Notes under the pieces: generated by a model
Seen by the model: the letters and a program-made list of their open reading frames with translations, nothing else
What the model was told of the DNA's origin: nothing
Databases searched by the model: none
Program-made: the position numbers and the translations under genes
In this document: positions 41,953-51,976 of the stretch, piece after piece
Position numbering within the stretch: position 1 is the stretch's first letter
Layout: every line of letters starts with the position of its first letter
Origin: Pythium myriotylum
Lineage: Eukaryota; Oomycota; Peronosporomycetes; Pythiales; Pythiaceae
DNA length: 64,000 nt
NCBI GenBank assembly: GCA_023091665.1
Contig: JALJCQ010000009.1
Coordinates: 2,666,001-2,730,000 of the forward strand
Direction: 5' to 3'

Positions 41953-44592
41953 ATGGAAGAGGAAGCGAGCGCGGCGCTCTATGTGGGCGAGGCGGCGCCG
42001 CCGCCCGACCTCGCGCTCGCGATCGACGACGCGCTGCCGGCCACGCTGCCCAGCGTGCCCGGCGCGCACCCGCCCTCGAGCATGTCGGCGGTCTACCGCT
42101 TCTACGAGGTCGAGGCCACGCTCTCGCTCAAGCGCCGCGAAGAGTCGTCGATCGCCAAGTGCCGCCTCTGCAAGGAGGAAGGACGCGTCGAGCGCAAGGG
42201 ATGCGTGCGCTTCAGCAAGAGCGTCACCTCGAACCTCTGGCGACACCTCAAGGAGAACCACCCGGCGGTCTACGAGAAGCACGCCGGCGAGAAAAAGACC
42301 ATCCAGATGCACAAGCTCGTCGGCAAGCGCGGCCGCAAGAAGAAACACGCAAGCGAAGACGGCGAAAGGTTCCTGGACGAGGACGCGGCGACGCGCGCCG
42401 ACTCGACGCCGCGCAAGACCACCAAGCGAGCGAGACGCACGGCACCCGTCGGCGACCAGTTCTTCACGGACTATGCGCTCTCGATGAGCGGCGCCCACGC
42501 GCAACATGCGCTTGCCGCTCTCCATGCCGACAAGCGCCCGGCTAATCTGGACCGCGTGCGCGAAGCAGCGGCGTACATGTGCGTCCACGAGCTCGTACCG
42601 TTTGAGTTGTGCGCAAGCCTCGCGCTGCGCAACCTGCTTAGCGAGTGCCACGTGGGCTCGGCACTGACCGAGGATGCCAGCGTGCTGGCGAGTGTGTTCG
42701 GGAAGCAGGCGATCTCACACCAGTCACAGAAACTCATTGAAGGGGTGAAAGAGCGTGTGGCGACGCAGCTCGTGAGTGTTGACGCTGTGCATCTCCAGAT
42801 TGCCGAGTGGGCACCGGCGACGTTCAGCGGGGAGACCACTCGAACGCATTTTGTCGGTGTGTTCGCTGTCGCGCTCGACCAAGAATTCAACCCTGTACGG
42901 CGATGTGTGTGCGCTGTTCCGATTGAGTCGGCGACCGAGTCAGTGAGTAACCAGTTGGAGCGCAGTGGCGCATTTAAGCGCGCTCTAAAGTTGCTGGTCC
43001 CACACAAGCACGTCCCTGGACTCGTTGTAGTCGAGCCGAGTGGGCGTAAGCGCCTCGCAGACGTGTTCGTGAACAACAAACTTGACGTACTGGAAAGCAT
43101 CACAAGCCTGCTTCGCGACATCATGGTGTCAACTATCACAGGAACTTCGTTTACCCACCCGTTCATGGTTGGCTGTGAGTTCTCGACCGAAGAGGTTTCC
43201 CACGAGGCATTTGAGCGCAATTTTGATACCGCGCGCTTCATAGAGCCGACAGAACCCAGCGATACGCCGTTGACCGACTTGCTTGACGCAGAAGTTCCTT
43301 CAGGTATCCTGACTGAGCTCCCGAGCGTACTGACAGGACACACAATTCGTGACATCCTTCTCAAAATCCTGCATCTTGTTGCTCATATCAAACACTCCAA
43401 GAGAACGCGCTCAGTGATGCGAAATGTTGTTATGAATGACTTTCACTGGGACCAAGACGCGTTCACACAGACCTTCGAGAAAGGACCGGGCATGACCACC
43501 GTGGGGGTGCAATCCATCTATGAAGTGCTCACTCTCACTTTAAAAATGATGCCAATACTTCAGCGTTACTTCGAGCTGCACAAGGATGGCACGTCAGATC
43601 TTTCGAAGCTGATGCAATTAGCAACTCTTTCCACGTACGAGTGGGAGCGCGTGGGTCATTTATCTTCACTTCTCAAGCCTTTCTCCGAAGCCGTTGCAAA
43701 ACTTCACGAAGAGCGTTTTGTGACCTCGTCTCTGATCATACCCTCAGTTTTCACACTTCTTGAAAAACTGCGATCTCCTAGCGAGGCTGATAACGAGTTA
43801 CCTGAGGACATGGTGGCTCTGAGAAACGTCGCGTACGCGAAGCTATCCACCACGTTCGGCTACCTGTTTGTCGAACCTTCAGATGAGTGGTCGCAACAGC
43901 AGCGGTCAAGCTTTAACTGGCTTTGGTCAGCCACGCTACTCGACCCACGTACCCGCCCCTTTATCATTAAAGGTGCCCTGCCGCAAGCTCAATTCTGGGA
44001 AATCGTCAAGACCGAGGCAAGTGAAGTTGTCGGCATGAACAAGGATAAAGATAAAGACAGCGGTTTGGGTGACCTTCCCGACCACCCGATAACACTGGGA
44101 GAGGATGGCCATGATGCAAACGGATCAATCAATGGCTCAGGGATCAATGGGAGTGGCAACGAAGTTGCTACGGGCGATCTCTGGGATGACTTGCAAGCAA
44201 ATCTGGCATCGTGCGCGCAGGAAGAAATGGAACTGGCTTCGTCCAAGTCGGCGCTCGAGCTTACCAAGTCCAATAACTTGCTTGAGGTTGAGATGTCCTT
44301 TCTTCAGGACGAGTCAAGAATTAGCCTGAAGTCCAACCCTCTAGACTGGTGGCAAAGTATGCGAGTCAAGTACCCATACGCCGCCCGACTCGCCCGCTAT
44401 GTGCTCTCGATTCCAGGAAGCCCAGCAATAGAGGAAAACCCTGTGCTTAGTGACTCGGGTTTACTAGGTCGACTGCTGTCCCAAATGTCCGCCAATGATG
44501 CGAGCGAACTAGTGACTGCATCGATGAACTTACGCCTCGAAAAGCATGTGCAACTCGAGGCAACCACACGTCAGCTATGGTCAACTGTCTGA
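41953..44592 (+). CDS. hAT-transposase-derived BED zinc-finger protein (probably domesticated)
   Basis: 879 residues from the ATG at 41953, intact and intronless. A BED-type finger (CRLC...HLKENH, about residues 74-104) is followed by a basic linker (KRGRKKK). The core keeps hAT landmarks: ATLLDPRTRPFI about residue 665 and a C-terminal dimerisation segment LDWWQSMRVKYPYAARLARY and VLSIPGSPAIEE, but the hallmark SERxFS is replaced by IEENPVLS. The usual first and second catalytic Asp contexts read VDAVHLQ and VVVEPSG, so the second acid position looks lost. No terminal inverted repeats were recognised. A host DNA-binding role is likely, though an old element with an intact frame cannot be excluded. 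Confidence 0.75.
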   Translation: MEEEASAALYVGEAAPPPDLALAIDDALPATLPSVPGAHPPSSMSAVYRFYEVEATLSLKRREESSIAKCRLCKEEGRVERKGCVRFSKSVTSNLWRHLKENHPAVYEKHAGEKKTIQMHKLVGKRGRKKKHASEDGERFLDEDAATRADSTPRKTTKRARRTAPVGDQFFTDYALSMSGAHAQHALAALHADKRPANLDRVREAAAYMCVHELVPFELCASLALRNLLSECHVGSALTEDASVLASVFGKQAISHQSQKLIEGVKERVATQLVSVDAVHLQIAEWAPATFSGETTRTHFVGVFAVALDQEFNPVRRCVCAVPIESATESVSNQLERSGAFKRALKLLVPHKHVPGLVVVEPSGRKRLADVFVNNKLDVLESITSLLRDIMVSTITGTSFTHPFMVGCEFSTEEVSHEAFERNFDTARFIEPTEPSDTPLTDLLDAEVPSGILTELPSVLTGHTIRDILLKILHLVAHIKHSKRTRSVMRNVVMNDFHWDQDAFTQTFEKGPGMTTVGVQSIYEVLTLTLKMMPILQRYFELHKDGTSDLSKLMQLATLSTYEWERVGHLSSLLKPFSEAVAKLHEERFVTSSLIIPSVFTLLEKLRSPSEADNELPEDMVALRNVAYAKLSTTFGYLFVEPSDEWSQQQRSSFNWLWSATLLDPRTRPFIIKGALPQAQFWEIVKTEASEVVGMNKDKDKDSGLGDLPDHPITLGEDGHDANGSINGSGINGSGNEVATGDLWDDLQANLASCAQEEMELASSKSALELTKSNNLLEVEMSFLQDESRISLKSNPLDWWQSMRVKYPYAARLARYVLSIPGSPAIEENPVLSDSGLLGRLLSQMSANDASELVTASMNLRLEKHVQLEATTRQLWSTV

Positions 44593-44647
44593 TCATTTTT
44601 TTTTAGTAAGTTTTGTTTAGGAATTTCCATGATAAATAATTTGCTGT

Positions 44648-46522
44648 TCAGAGCTCGAATCGATTCGGCAGGCGAATCCAGTCGTACACGAGGCACACGA
44701 CCTTACGGCGCACACTCTGCCCGGCAAACTCGAAGATCTTGTGGCACACATCGCTATTGAGTTGAGCCAGTGCCGATCTCATGAACGCAACTTTGCTCTC
44801 TACTTGCAGCGGCGCTTGCTGCATTGGTAGCGGCGCAAGATGGAGCTGTTTGAGCTGCTCACGATGGCGCACCATGCCGAACGAAGTGACGCGGATGCCA
44901 ACGTGTCGCAGCGTCGTGTTGCGAGCGATGATTGGGATGAGGTCTGCGAGCACACTCTCATGGAGATAGTTATCGTAGGCAAAGTCCTTGAGAGAGCGGT
45001 TGACGAGCTTGCGGGGGTCGTTGCACGCCGAGAGAAATCGAAGCAGGCTTGATCGTTCAAGAATGACCGAGTCCTCGAATATCAACGATTCAAGCGAGCG
45101 ACAGAGCCCAGCCTGAAAAATGGTGATGAGACAGTCGATGTCCTGAAGCTGCGCGCTCTGGAGACGGAGCCGTCGAAGACGCGGGCATGCAAGAAAGAGG
45201 CTACGCAGATGATTGTGCTTGATCTCTGCGCGGTCGACGCTCCATGCCAAGGTTTCGAGATTAGACCCAACGAGGGTAAGAAGCTGGAGAGCCTCGGCCA
45301 TTTCTTCGTCGTTGCCCGGTGAGGTCGGCAGCTGGAGCATCTTGAGGCGCTTGGGTCTGTACGGACTCGGATTGAGGCTTCGACCAAATGCGTTTACTAA
45401 ACTCTCCGGATGCTCCGCATCGACGACTTCGATCATTGCTGCGATCTCTGCATTGTAGATCGACCCATCGGTGAACCGCACCCACTCGATCGACGTCGGT
45501 GAGCGAGGGTCCAGCAATGCATACGCCTGCCACTGTGCAATCAGCCTTCGCTCATCATCGGATCCCTTGGGCGATTGGATGATCTCGACTTTTTTCAGCC
45601 CACGCGCCAGTCGAAGGGTTTGCCACACTGACGGCGGCGCTAATCCCGATGAGTTGTCGAGCACAAGTTTGTGGATCGGGTTTGCACGGTCGTTCAACAT
45701 AGCGGAGAACGCGGATCCCTCCTCTCCAATGTCGTGGTCAACTGGGCAGAACATTAGCGAGTCGATCCGTGTCCCGGTTTGCTGAAGCTTGCGTAGTACC
45801 GCGCAACCTCTCTCGTTGATTTCAAGAGCTCGCAAATCCAAGTTCAATCCATCGAAGATAACCATAGGCATGGTTCCTTGAAGCTTCTGCGCCATCGCTA
45901 GAATGCGGTGGAGATATTGAGTACTACCCTGGGCCATGTCGGCGAGCGTCGTGGTAAGCTCAAGCAGCAGAGGTACTGGCTTGATTTCAGTCTGGCTGTC
46001 GGCGTGGTTCATGAGCCACTTGCGGGTGCGGTGGTAGCTCTTGCTGCGAGACCCATCCAGCCACATCGCGTCGAACACGTCGATCGAGTCGTACTGGAAC
46101 GTGCCGTAGGCAACGTGACGAATGACCAGTCGTGGCTCGAGCTCCGACTCCAAGTGGTTGGCCGGGAAGAAGTCTGGGGTCCCACAGAGAACTCGGACGA
46201 TTTGCTCCCACGCATCTTTCGGTGCGACTTGGAGTGCAAGCACGACGAGTTCGATCGCGTCGCGGATCTTGGCTCTCTCGCGGGGCGGGATCGCGTCTTC
46301 GCTCTCGTCGAGAGTGAGCACGAGCGACTGGAAGCGACTCCGGGTGGCGAGACCGTCTTGGCCTTCTTCGTTCGTGTATGCGACCGAGAGCCGTCCTCTC
46401 AGCATGCGACACCACGCACGCAGGGGGCGCCAGCGCTTGACGGCCACGACCATGTGCGGGCAGTGCTTCTTCCGCGTCGGGAGCGAGCATTTTCGCAGGA
46501 GCGAGCGCAGTGACTTCAGCAT
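44648..46522 (-). CDS. LRR-like protein, oomycete hypothetical
   Basis: 624 residues, intronless, ATG at 46522. The centre and C-terminal half contain irregular leucine-rich units (LNLDLRALEINERG, LRSLFLACPRLRRLRLQSAQ, SLESLIFEDS). The last 45 residues (LAQLNSDVCHKIFEFAGQSV) resemble an F-box or similar helix pair placed at the C-terminus. Expected to be a cytoplasmic interaction protein; no specific pathway is recognised. Confidence 0.65.
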   Translation of the reverse strand: MLKSLRSLLRKCSLPTRKKHCPHMVVAVKRWRPLRAWCRMLRGRLSVAYTNEEGQDGLATRSRFQSLVLTLDESEDAIPPRERAKIRDAIELVVLALQVAPKDAWEQIVRVLCGTPDFFPANHLESELEPRLVIRHVAYGTFQYDSIDVFDAMWLDGSRSKSYHRTRKWLMNHADSQTEIKPVPLLLELTTTLADMAQGSTQYLHRILAMAQKLQGTMPMVIFDGLNLDLRALEINERGCAVLRKLQQTGTRIDSLMFCPVDHDIGEEGSAFSAMLNDRANPIHKLVLDNSSGLAPPSVWQTLRLARGLKKVEIIQSPKGSDDERRLIAQWQAYALLDPRSPTSIEWVRFTDGSIYNAEIAAMIEVVDAEHPESLVNAFGRSLNPSPYRPKRLKMLQLPTSPGNDEEMAEALQLLTLVGSNLETLAWSVDRAEIKHNHLRSLFLACPRLRRLRLQSAQLQDIDCLITIFQAGLCRSLESLIFEDSVILERSSLLRFLSACNDPRKLVNRSLKDFAYDNYLHESVLADLIPIIARNTTLRHVGIRVTSFGMVRHREQLKQLHLAPLPMQQAPLQVESKVAFMRSALAQLNSDVCHKIFEFAGQSVRRKVVCLVYDWIRLPNRFEL

Positions 46523-47014
46523 GGTCGTTCTGTGTCGACGTCAGCGCCTGATAAATGCCCAACTGGCGGCCGCTGAAAGGGTACACAGCGGCCGTCGCAG
46601 AAGAAGCGATTCACTTTCCACTGTTGACGGACGCCGGTGGCTGGCGGCCGCGTGGAAGAAAAAGCACGCGCACTGGAGCGTTCCGCAGAAAAAAGATCGG
46701 CTGGCGTGACTTGGCTACACTTCCATTTCTCTTGTAGGCGAAGCTTTTCCTCTTCTCCTTGTGGAGAGAGGGATGAATGAAGACGTCAATTCATCGCGTC
46801 GTGTCCAGTTTGAATTGGACTCGTGAACCCACATGATGAGCTCATTACGAGCTCAGCTGTTGAAGCTGCTGAGTGGCCATTGGGAGAATGGACACGAAAG
46901 GGAGAGAAAGCATCTCCTCATAAAGCACATGGACGCGCAGCCCGCCTCACTGGAGTATTCGCTCGTCATCGCTGCGACTCACTCGGCAATCGACCGACTG
47001 ACTCGCAGCTGCCC
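46523..47014. other. Divergent spacer
   Basis: About 490 bases between divergent genes. It contains repeated GGCGGCCGC-like GC-rich blocks near 46566 and 46642. No gene seen. Confidence 0.4.
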
Positions 47015-47998
47015 ATGGACACGTTCGCCTCGACCATCCCCACGCGCATCGACGAGCTCTGGAACTTTGGTGCGCCCGCCGACACGGAAATCAAGTTCCG
47101 CGCGCTGCTGGACGAAGCGCTCGCGCTCTCAGACGCGGTGGGAGACGACCGCGCCGTCGCCGTTGGTCGAAACTACCCCCAAGTCCTGGAGCTCCTCACG
47201 CAGATTGCTCGTACCCAGGGGCTCCAGAGGAAGTTTGACGAGGCCCACGCGACGCTCGACCGCGTGCAACGTGCACTGACGTCCGACGTCGCTGAGACGC
47301 TCGATCGCCACGCACTCGCGCCACTGGCCACGCGTGTGAACGTGCGGTACCTTCTGGAACGAGGCCGCGTGTTCAACTCAGCCAAGCAGCCCGAGCTCGC
47401 GCTGCCGTTGTTCGTGCAGGCGTGGGAGATGGCCAAGCAGTGCTCGCCGACGGTGGAAGAAGACCTCGAAGTCGACGCGGCCCACATGGTCGCGATCGCC
47501 GAGCCATCCACCGAGCAGCAGACCCACTGGAACCTCGTCGCGATCGCGCGTGCCGAGAGTGCGAGCGACCCCAAGGCCCGCAAGTGGATCGGCTCGCTGA
47601 CCAACAACCTCGGATGGACGTACCACGGCGCCGACCTCTTTGACGAGGCGCTGGCGATGTTCGAGAAGGCACTTCAGTACCGCGAGCAGGCCGGCGAGCC
47701 CAAGAGCATCATCATCGCCAAGTGGTGCAAGGCTCGATGCCTACGCTCGCTGGGCCGTATTGACGAGGCTCTCGCGATCCAGCAGGCACTGGCAGTCGAG
47801 AACGAGAAACTGAGCGACCCCGACGGCTACAACTCGGAAGAGCTCGGCGAGTTGCTGCTGCTCAAGGGCGAACCCGAGCAGGCGCGTCCGCATTTCCAAC
47901 GCGCTGTGGAGTTGCTCTCGAAGGACCCTTGGTTCGTGGACAACGAAGCCACCCGTCTCAAGCGGCTTCAGGAACTCGCGAATGGATCGACGCCATAG
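47015..47998 (+). CDS. Tetratricopeptide-repeat protein
   Basis: 327 residues from the ATG at 47015; the in-frame extension upstream has no good context. At least three TPR-like helix pairs are visible: LERGRVFNSAKQPELALPLF, NNLGWTYHGADLFDEALAMF with the paired helix EKALQYREQAGE, and CLRSLGRIDEALAIQQALAV, with LLLLKGEPEQARPHFQRAVE at the end. TPR arrays bind other proteins; the partner is unknown. Cytosolic, with no signal peptide. Confidence 0.8.
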   Translation: MDTFASTIPTRIDELWNFGAPADTEIKFRALLDEALALSDAVGDDRAVAVGRNYPQVLELLTQIARTQGLQRKFDEAHATLDRVQRALTSDVAETLDRHALAPLATRVNVRYLLERGRVFNSAKQPELALPLFVQAWEMAKQCSPTVEEDLEVDAAHMVAIAEPSTEQQTHWNLVAIARAESASDPKARKWIGSLTNNLGWTYHGADLFDEALAMFEKALQYREQAGEPKSIIIAKWCKARCLRSLGRIDEALAIQQALAVENEKLSDPDGYNSEELGELLLLKGEPEQARPHFQRAVELLSKDPWFVDNEATRLKRLQELANGSTP

Positions 47999-48133
47999 CT
48001 GGCAGGAAACCACACAGTCGGGAGGATAATGAATACTACATTGATTGATCCTGCAGAAGTGACCTTGAAATCAACAAGGCGACTCGTGCTGGGTGGCAAC
48101 TGGTGCCACTACTGCTACTGAACAACTGATACG

Positions 48134-49318
48134 TTATTGCTGCTGCTCCTTGTACTGCGTGACGGCAGGCGACGAGAGCGGCGTAGCGACCGGAATGGTC
48201 TCCTGTTGCTGCTGTTGCTCCAGGATCGCTTGGTCGGCAAGCTGCTCCTTACGCGTGACGAGCGCGATGACGATAAAGCCGCTGAGCACGAGCACGGAGG
48301 ACACGAGCGTGGCCCATCCTGGCTTGATGTCGTGGATGATCCAGTCCGAGAGGATGGCCATGGGCACGGTGAGCGAGAGACCGACGGTCGCGACCGTGGT
48401 TGACGTGTACAGGATCGCCACGGCCCAGAGGTAGTCGGCCAGCACGTTGTTGAAGAGGCCCTGCACGAAGAGCAGGCCGATGATCTCCCACGTGAGGCCG
48501 CTGAGCGACTCGACGTTGGTGTAGTTGAAGATGAGCACGAGCACGACGAGTCCGAGGAAGCTGAAGAGCCCGACGAAGCCGAAGAAGAGCGAGACACTGA
48601 TGCCCGAGTTGTCAGGGATCTTGAGACGAATCGCGGTCGTGTAGACACCGTACATGACAGCGCCAAGGAAGGCGCAGACATCGCCCCAGAAGTAGTCGGA
48701 GATGCCTCCGCTCGAGTCCTTAGCGAGCGTCGAGATGTTGCCGGCCATACACAGCGTGACACCGAGCAGCTTGCCCCACGTGAACTTCTCCTTGAGGATC
48801 CAGACGCCGAAGAGCAGCGTGAACACAGAGGACGTCGCGCTGAGGATCGTGCTGCTCGTCACGCTCGTGAGGTTGAGGCTCTCGTTGTACGTGAAGTTGG
48901 CAATGAACCAGAGCGGCGCGACGATCGCAGCCGCGATCATCGTGCGGCGCAGCACGGGCTTGGAGTGCGCGAGCGGCGGTGCCTCGTCGTCCTGCTTGGT
49001 CTGCGGCAAGTGCTCGCCCTGGTTCTTGTTGAGAAGACGCGGGATGAGGATCTTGGTGACGTAGTAGATCGGCAGGTTGACCGAGAAGAGCGCCATGCCG
49101 AAGGATGTCAGGAAGAACGGCGCCTGGAAGGACAGGTCGTCGAAGATGTACTGGATGAGCACGCTCGAGAAGTTCCAGATCACGGCCACGATGACGAGGA
49201 AGACACAGCCGATGATCCACTGCAGCACCGTCTTGTGGGGCGAGACGATGACCTCGGGCTTGGTGTCCACCGAGGGTCGCACCACGACGGGCGACGGGGC
49301 TGCCGCGTCCTTTGCCAT
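48134..49318 (-). CDS. DMT-superfamily transporter, SLC35F-like
   Basis: 394 residues from the ATG at 49318. About ten membrane helices in two EamA-type halves, with typical signatures NFTYNESLNLTSVTSSTILS, TLLFGVWILKEKFTWGKLLG and TVGLSLTVPMAILSDW. This pattern is that of the SLC35F5/THI74 group of the drug/metabolite transporter superfamily, usually in vacuole, Golgi or plasma membrane; the substrate is not predictable here. A hydrophilic loop sits after helix 2 (NKNQGEHLPQTKQDDE) and the C-terminus is Gln-rich. Intronless. Confidence 0.85.
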   Translation of the reverse strand: MAKDAAAPSPVVVRPSVDTKPEVIVSPHKTVLQWIIGCVFLVIVAVIWNFSSVLIQYIFDDLSFQAPFFLTSFGMALFSVNLPIYYVTKILIPRLLNKNQGEHLPQTKQDDEAPPLAHSKPVLRRTMIAAAIVAPLWFIANFTYNESLNLTSVTSSTILSATSSVFTLLFGVWILKEKFTWGKLLGVTLCMAGNISTLAKDSSGGISDYFWGDVCAFLGAVMYGVYTTAIRLKIPDNSGISVSLFFGFVGLFSFLGLVVLVLIFNYTNVESLSGLTWEIIGLLFVQGLFNNVLADYLWAVAILYTSTTVATVGLSLTVPMAILSDWIIHDIKPGWATLVSSVLVLSGFIVIALVTRKEQLADQAILEQQQQQETIPVATPLSSPAVTQYKEQQQ

Positions 49319-50010
49319 TGTGCGTTGACGATGTGGGGGGCTCGGCGCGGAATCCAAACTAGATCCGTCTGCGGAAAGGTCTTCTCTGGGTCGAGGCCCG
49401 CGAGCGCAGCTGGGCCAGTGAACGGGCCTGAGTCTGTCCATTGGCTGTCCATGAACAGCCATCGATGATGAGGCGCAGATGTTGAGCAGAGACGTATCAT
49501 CACGATCAAGCTTCCATTGTCAAGTCCCCCAGTCTCTGTGATCTCGGCGGCAGGGATGCGAGTCTCATCCACTTGACATGCACTTATCAAATCTCACAAG
49601 TCTTATTATTTGGTAGTATATCATACCAATAAATGATATACGTTAAAGTGAGAGAGAATATAGATTAACACAAGGGAATAGATTGGATCCTCCATGCTCT
49701 CGCGATCAGGTGGTGGCCCGAATGCACGTCCGAATGGATCACTTTGGCCGAGCCGCTGTCAACCGGACGACTCGTCTGGCAAGATCGCTGTCGGTTCCGT
49801 GTGCTCCCATTGGCTGCTCATCGTGTGAGTTGGTCGAGGCGGTGCCGCCGATTCGCTGGGGGCAAGCCAGGACGCCTGGTCCACCATGCTCGGCCTGTAT
49901 CGTCACATGTCGCTCTCTCTCAAGTCACGTCGGGCTGATTGATTTGACCCACACGCATGAGCATGTAAACACTGGAAACATGCACATTTGTGAAAGATAC
50001 ACCTACTGTA
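49319..50010. other. Spacer, about 690 bases
   Basis: No gene seen. A near-hairpin (TTATTTGGTA...TACCAATAA, one-base bulge) lies at 49606-49632 in an AT-rich stretch. Confidence 0.4.
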
Positions 50011-50682
50011 TCAGTTTGGGTTCCACGTCGGGTACAAGGAGTACGATTTCAGCTGCGGCTTGCTGCGCTGGAACTCGGCCCACCGAGCGAGCCAGATCAT
50101 CGTGACCAGCAGCACGTCCACGCCTGCAGCGACCTCGATCGTGTAGTACTCAGATCGTAGCAGCTTGCGTTTCGGGTGGTTGATGCGAGCGATGGGCTCC
50201 CACGAGACGCCGCCGTCTCGACTCACTCGCACGACTCCCGTGGTCTCACGGAAAGTGCCGTCGACTTCGGCTTCGTACGCGGCGCCAGTTGTCGCGTCGC
50301 GAAAGCGGAGCCTCTCGCGGTCGTCCTCGTGGACGTTGACGCTGAAAAGGCTCGGCTGGTGGCCGTCTTCGTGGCGGAAGATGCCGTTGTGCACGCCGTA
50401 TCGACGGCCCTTGGTCTCACGCTCGACTGTGAGGAGCTGGCTCTTCGTCGCGGGGGCTGTGACCTCGAAGATCGCGGACGACTCGACGGCCGTGTTGATC
50501 TCGATCACGGCCGACAACGAGTGCTTGATGGTCACGAGTCGCTCGCCTGTGGCCTGGTTCTTGACCCAGAGCGTCCGCAGCCACTCGCTGTAGCGAGTTC
50601 GCAACGTCACAGGCGTGTCGAAGCACCACTCCCGACCAATGACCGTGAGAGGATAATGGGAGGCGAGCGGGGCGTCGACCAT
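50011..50682 (-). CDS. LURP-one-related (tubby-like) protein, non-myristoylated member
   Basis: 223 residues. The fold signature is a chain of beta strands (TLWVKNQATGERLVTIKH, RRYGVHNGIFRHED, VRVSRDGG) ending in the buried hydrophobic helix YYTIEVAAGVDVLLVTMIWL, as in the LURP-one-related/tubby C-terminal-like family (DUF567). The family resembles phospholipid scramblases and lipid-binding tubby domains; plant members act in defence, and the oomycete role is unknown. It starts MVDAPL, so unlike its four relatives downstream it lacks a glycine at position 2. It is also the only one on the minus strand. Confidence 0.78.
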   Translation of the reverse strand: MVDAPLASHYPLTVIGREWCFDTPVTLRTRYSEWLRTLWVKNQATGERLVTIKHSLSAVIEINTAVESSAIFEVTAPATKSQLLTVERETKGRRYGVHNGIFRHEDGHQPSLFSVNVHEDDRERLRFRDATTGAAYEAEVDGTFRETTGVVRVSRDGGVSWEPIARINHPKRKLLRSEYYTIEVAAGVDVLLVTMIWLARWAEFQRSKPQLKSYSLYPTWNPN

Positions 50683-50969
50683 GACCGTGGATGGAAGAAC
50701 GAACTTGTGGGGTCTCTTTTTTGAGTTGAATGCTTGTTGGCAAGTGAGACCTTCACAGCGGGGCTTGCAAAACGCATTGCAATGATGGCGTGTCCATGCT
50801 CCTCACCTGCTGGACACTGAAATGGTACCTACAGTACCTATTGAACGATATCTTGGGTGCATAAAAACCAGTTGCTGTCGTTGAAGACGCGCTCACAAGG
50901 GGCGCGATGTCATCGCCTTTGCGACAGCGTGCTCCTGGGTGACATTAAAACCCTCTTCAATCATTGAGC

Positions 50970-51580
50970 AAATGACGGCCTCGGCTCCCTACTCTCCAAA
51001 TTCCTTGCAGCCATGGATATGGTCGTCCTTGATTCGCTCGCTGACGTCCTTCTCCAGTCACCATCGACCCGCCTCGTGGTCATTGACTCACGCTTTTGCC
51101 TCTACAAGACGGCGACCGTGTTTATCCACCAGAACACGTGGTAGCGCACCGCCACGGTCTTAAACGCCGCGACCAAGGAAAAGCTTCTCCAGTTCAAGAA
51201 CAAGGAATCAATCGTCGGCAATACCTTCAATGCCAAGGATAAGCATGAACAAGAACCAGATGCTCACGATCAACACTTTCGGCTATTCGGGCAATTTTGA
51301 CGCCCACGAAGGCCTCTAAATGCAGCAGTCCACGCGCACCTCATGCTTGTTCACGGTCGAGGCCAACAAGGACAGCGTCGTAGCAATGTTTACAGATCGT
51401 GTCTCTGGTGTCAGCTACAGTGGCTTACGAGACCACTTCCAATCGCTCGAACCTTTTCCGCCCCAACTCACGCCGACTCGATTTAAATCGAGGTCGCGGC
51501 TGGTGTCAACGCGGCATTCGTCGTCATGGCCTGGCTCACGCGATGGGCCAGTACATCCGCACGATGAAGCAATCTTACAT
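50970..51580 (+). pseudogene. Decayed LURP-one-related gene
   Basis: Fragments in successive frames match the family: VVIDSRFCLYKTATVFIH, RTATVLNAATKEKLLQFKN, FTVEANKDSVVAMFTDRVSG and the diagnostic helix IEVAAGVNAAFVVMAWLTRW. It is broken by TAG at 51142 and TAA at 51317 and by at least two frameshifts. It is closest to the live minus-strand gene at 50011-50682 (IEVAAGV...LARW). Confidence 0.8.
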
Positions 51581-51976
51581 ACAATTCAGACCAGCTGAGC
51601 TGTATCATTTTCTCATTGCTGGCCAGCCGTAGTAATAAAGTCTCGGCATCGATAATGTAGAGTTCACGGAGACCGTGGCTTTGCTCGATTCCGTTTCTCT
51701 CCGTGCCGTACAACGCTGTCACCACCTCGACGGGAAGAACGGGTGCGAAGACTTCCCGCTGACAGGTTGACCAGTTTATGTGCATGTATCCAACGGGCTG
51801 AACCCACTTGACGTATTTGGGCGCCAGTGTCACACGAATCCGCCTTCTCCCACCCATTCCAGTGATAAACCGGTTCACTGTACTGCTCTGTGGTCTCGTC
51901 CGAGTGAACTCAGTAAGACGGCGCGAGCACTTCCGAATCTCCATTCTCACTTCCATAGACTCACCGTCAACTCGAT
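51581..51976. other. Spacer before LOR gene 2
   Basis: About 395 bases. A minus-strand frame of 157 codons crosses it but overlaps the pseudogene and shows no family features. Confidence 0.4.

Noticed and set aside
51483..51956. A 157-codon minus-strand frame
   Set aside because: Overlaps the decayed LOR gene and shows no family features.
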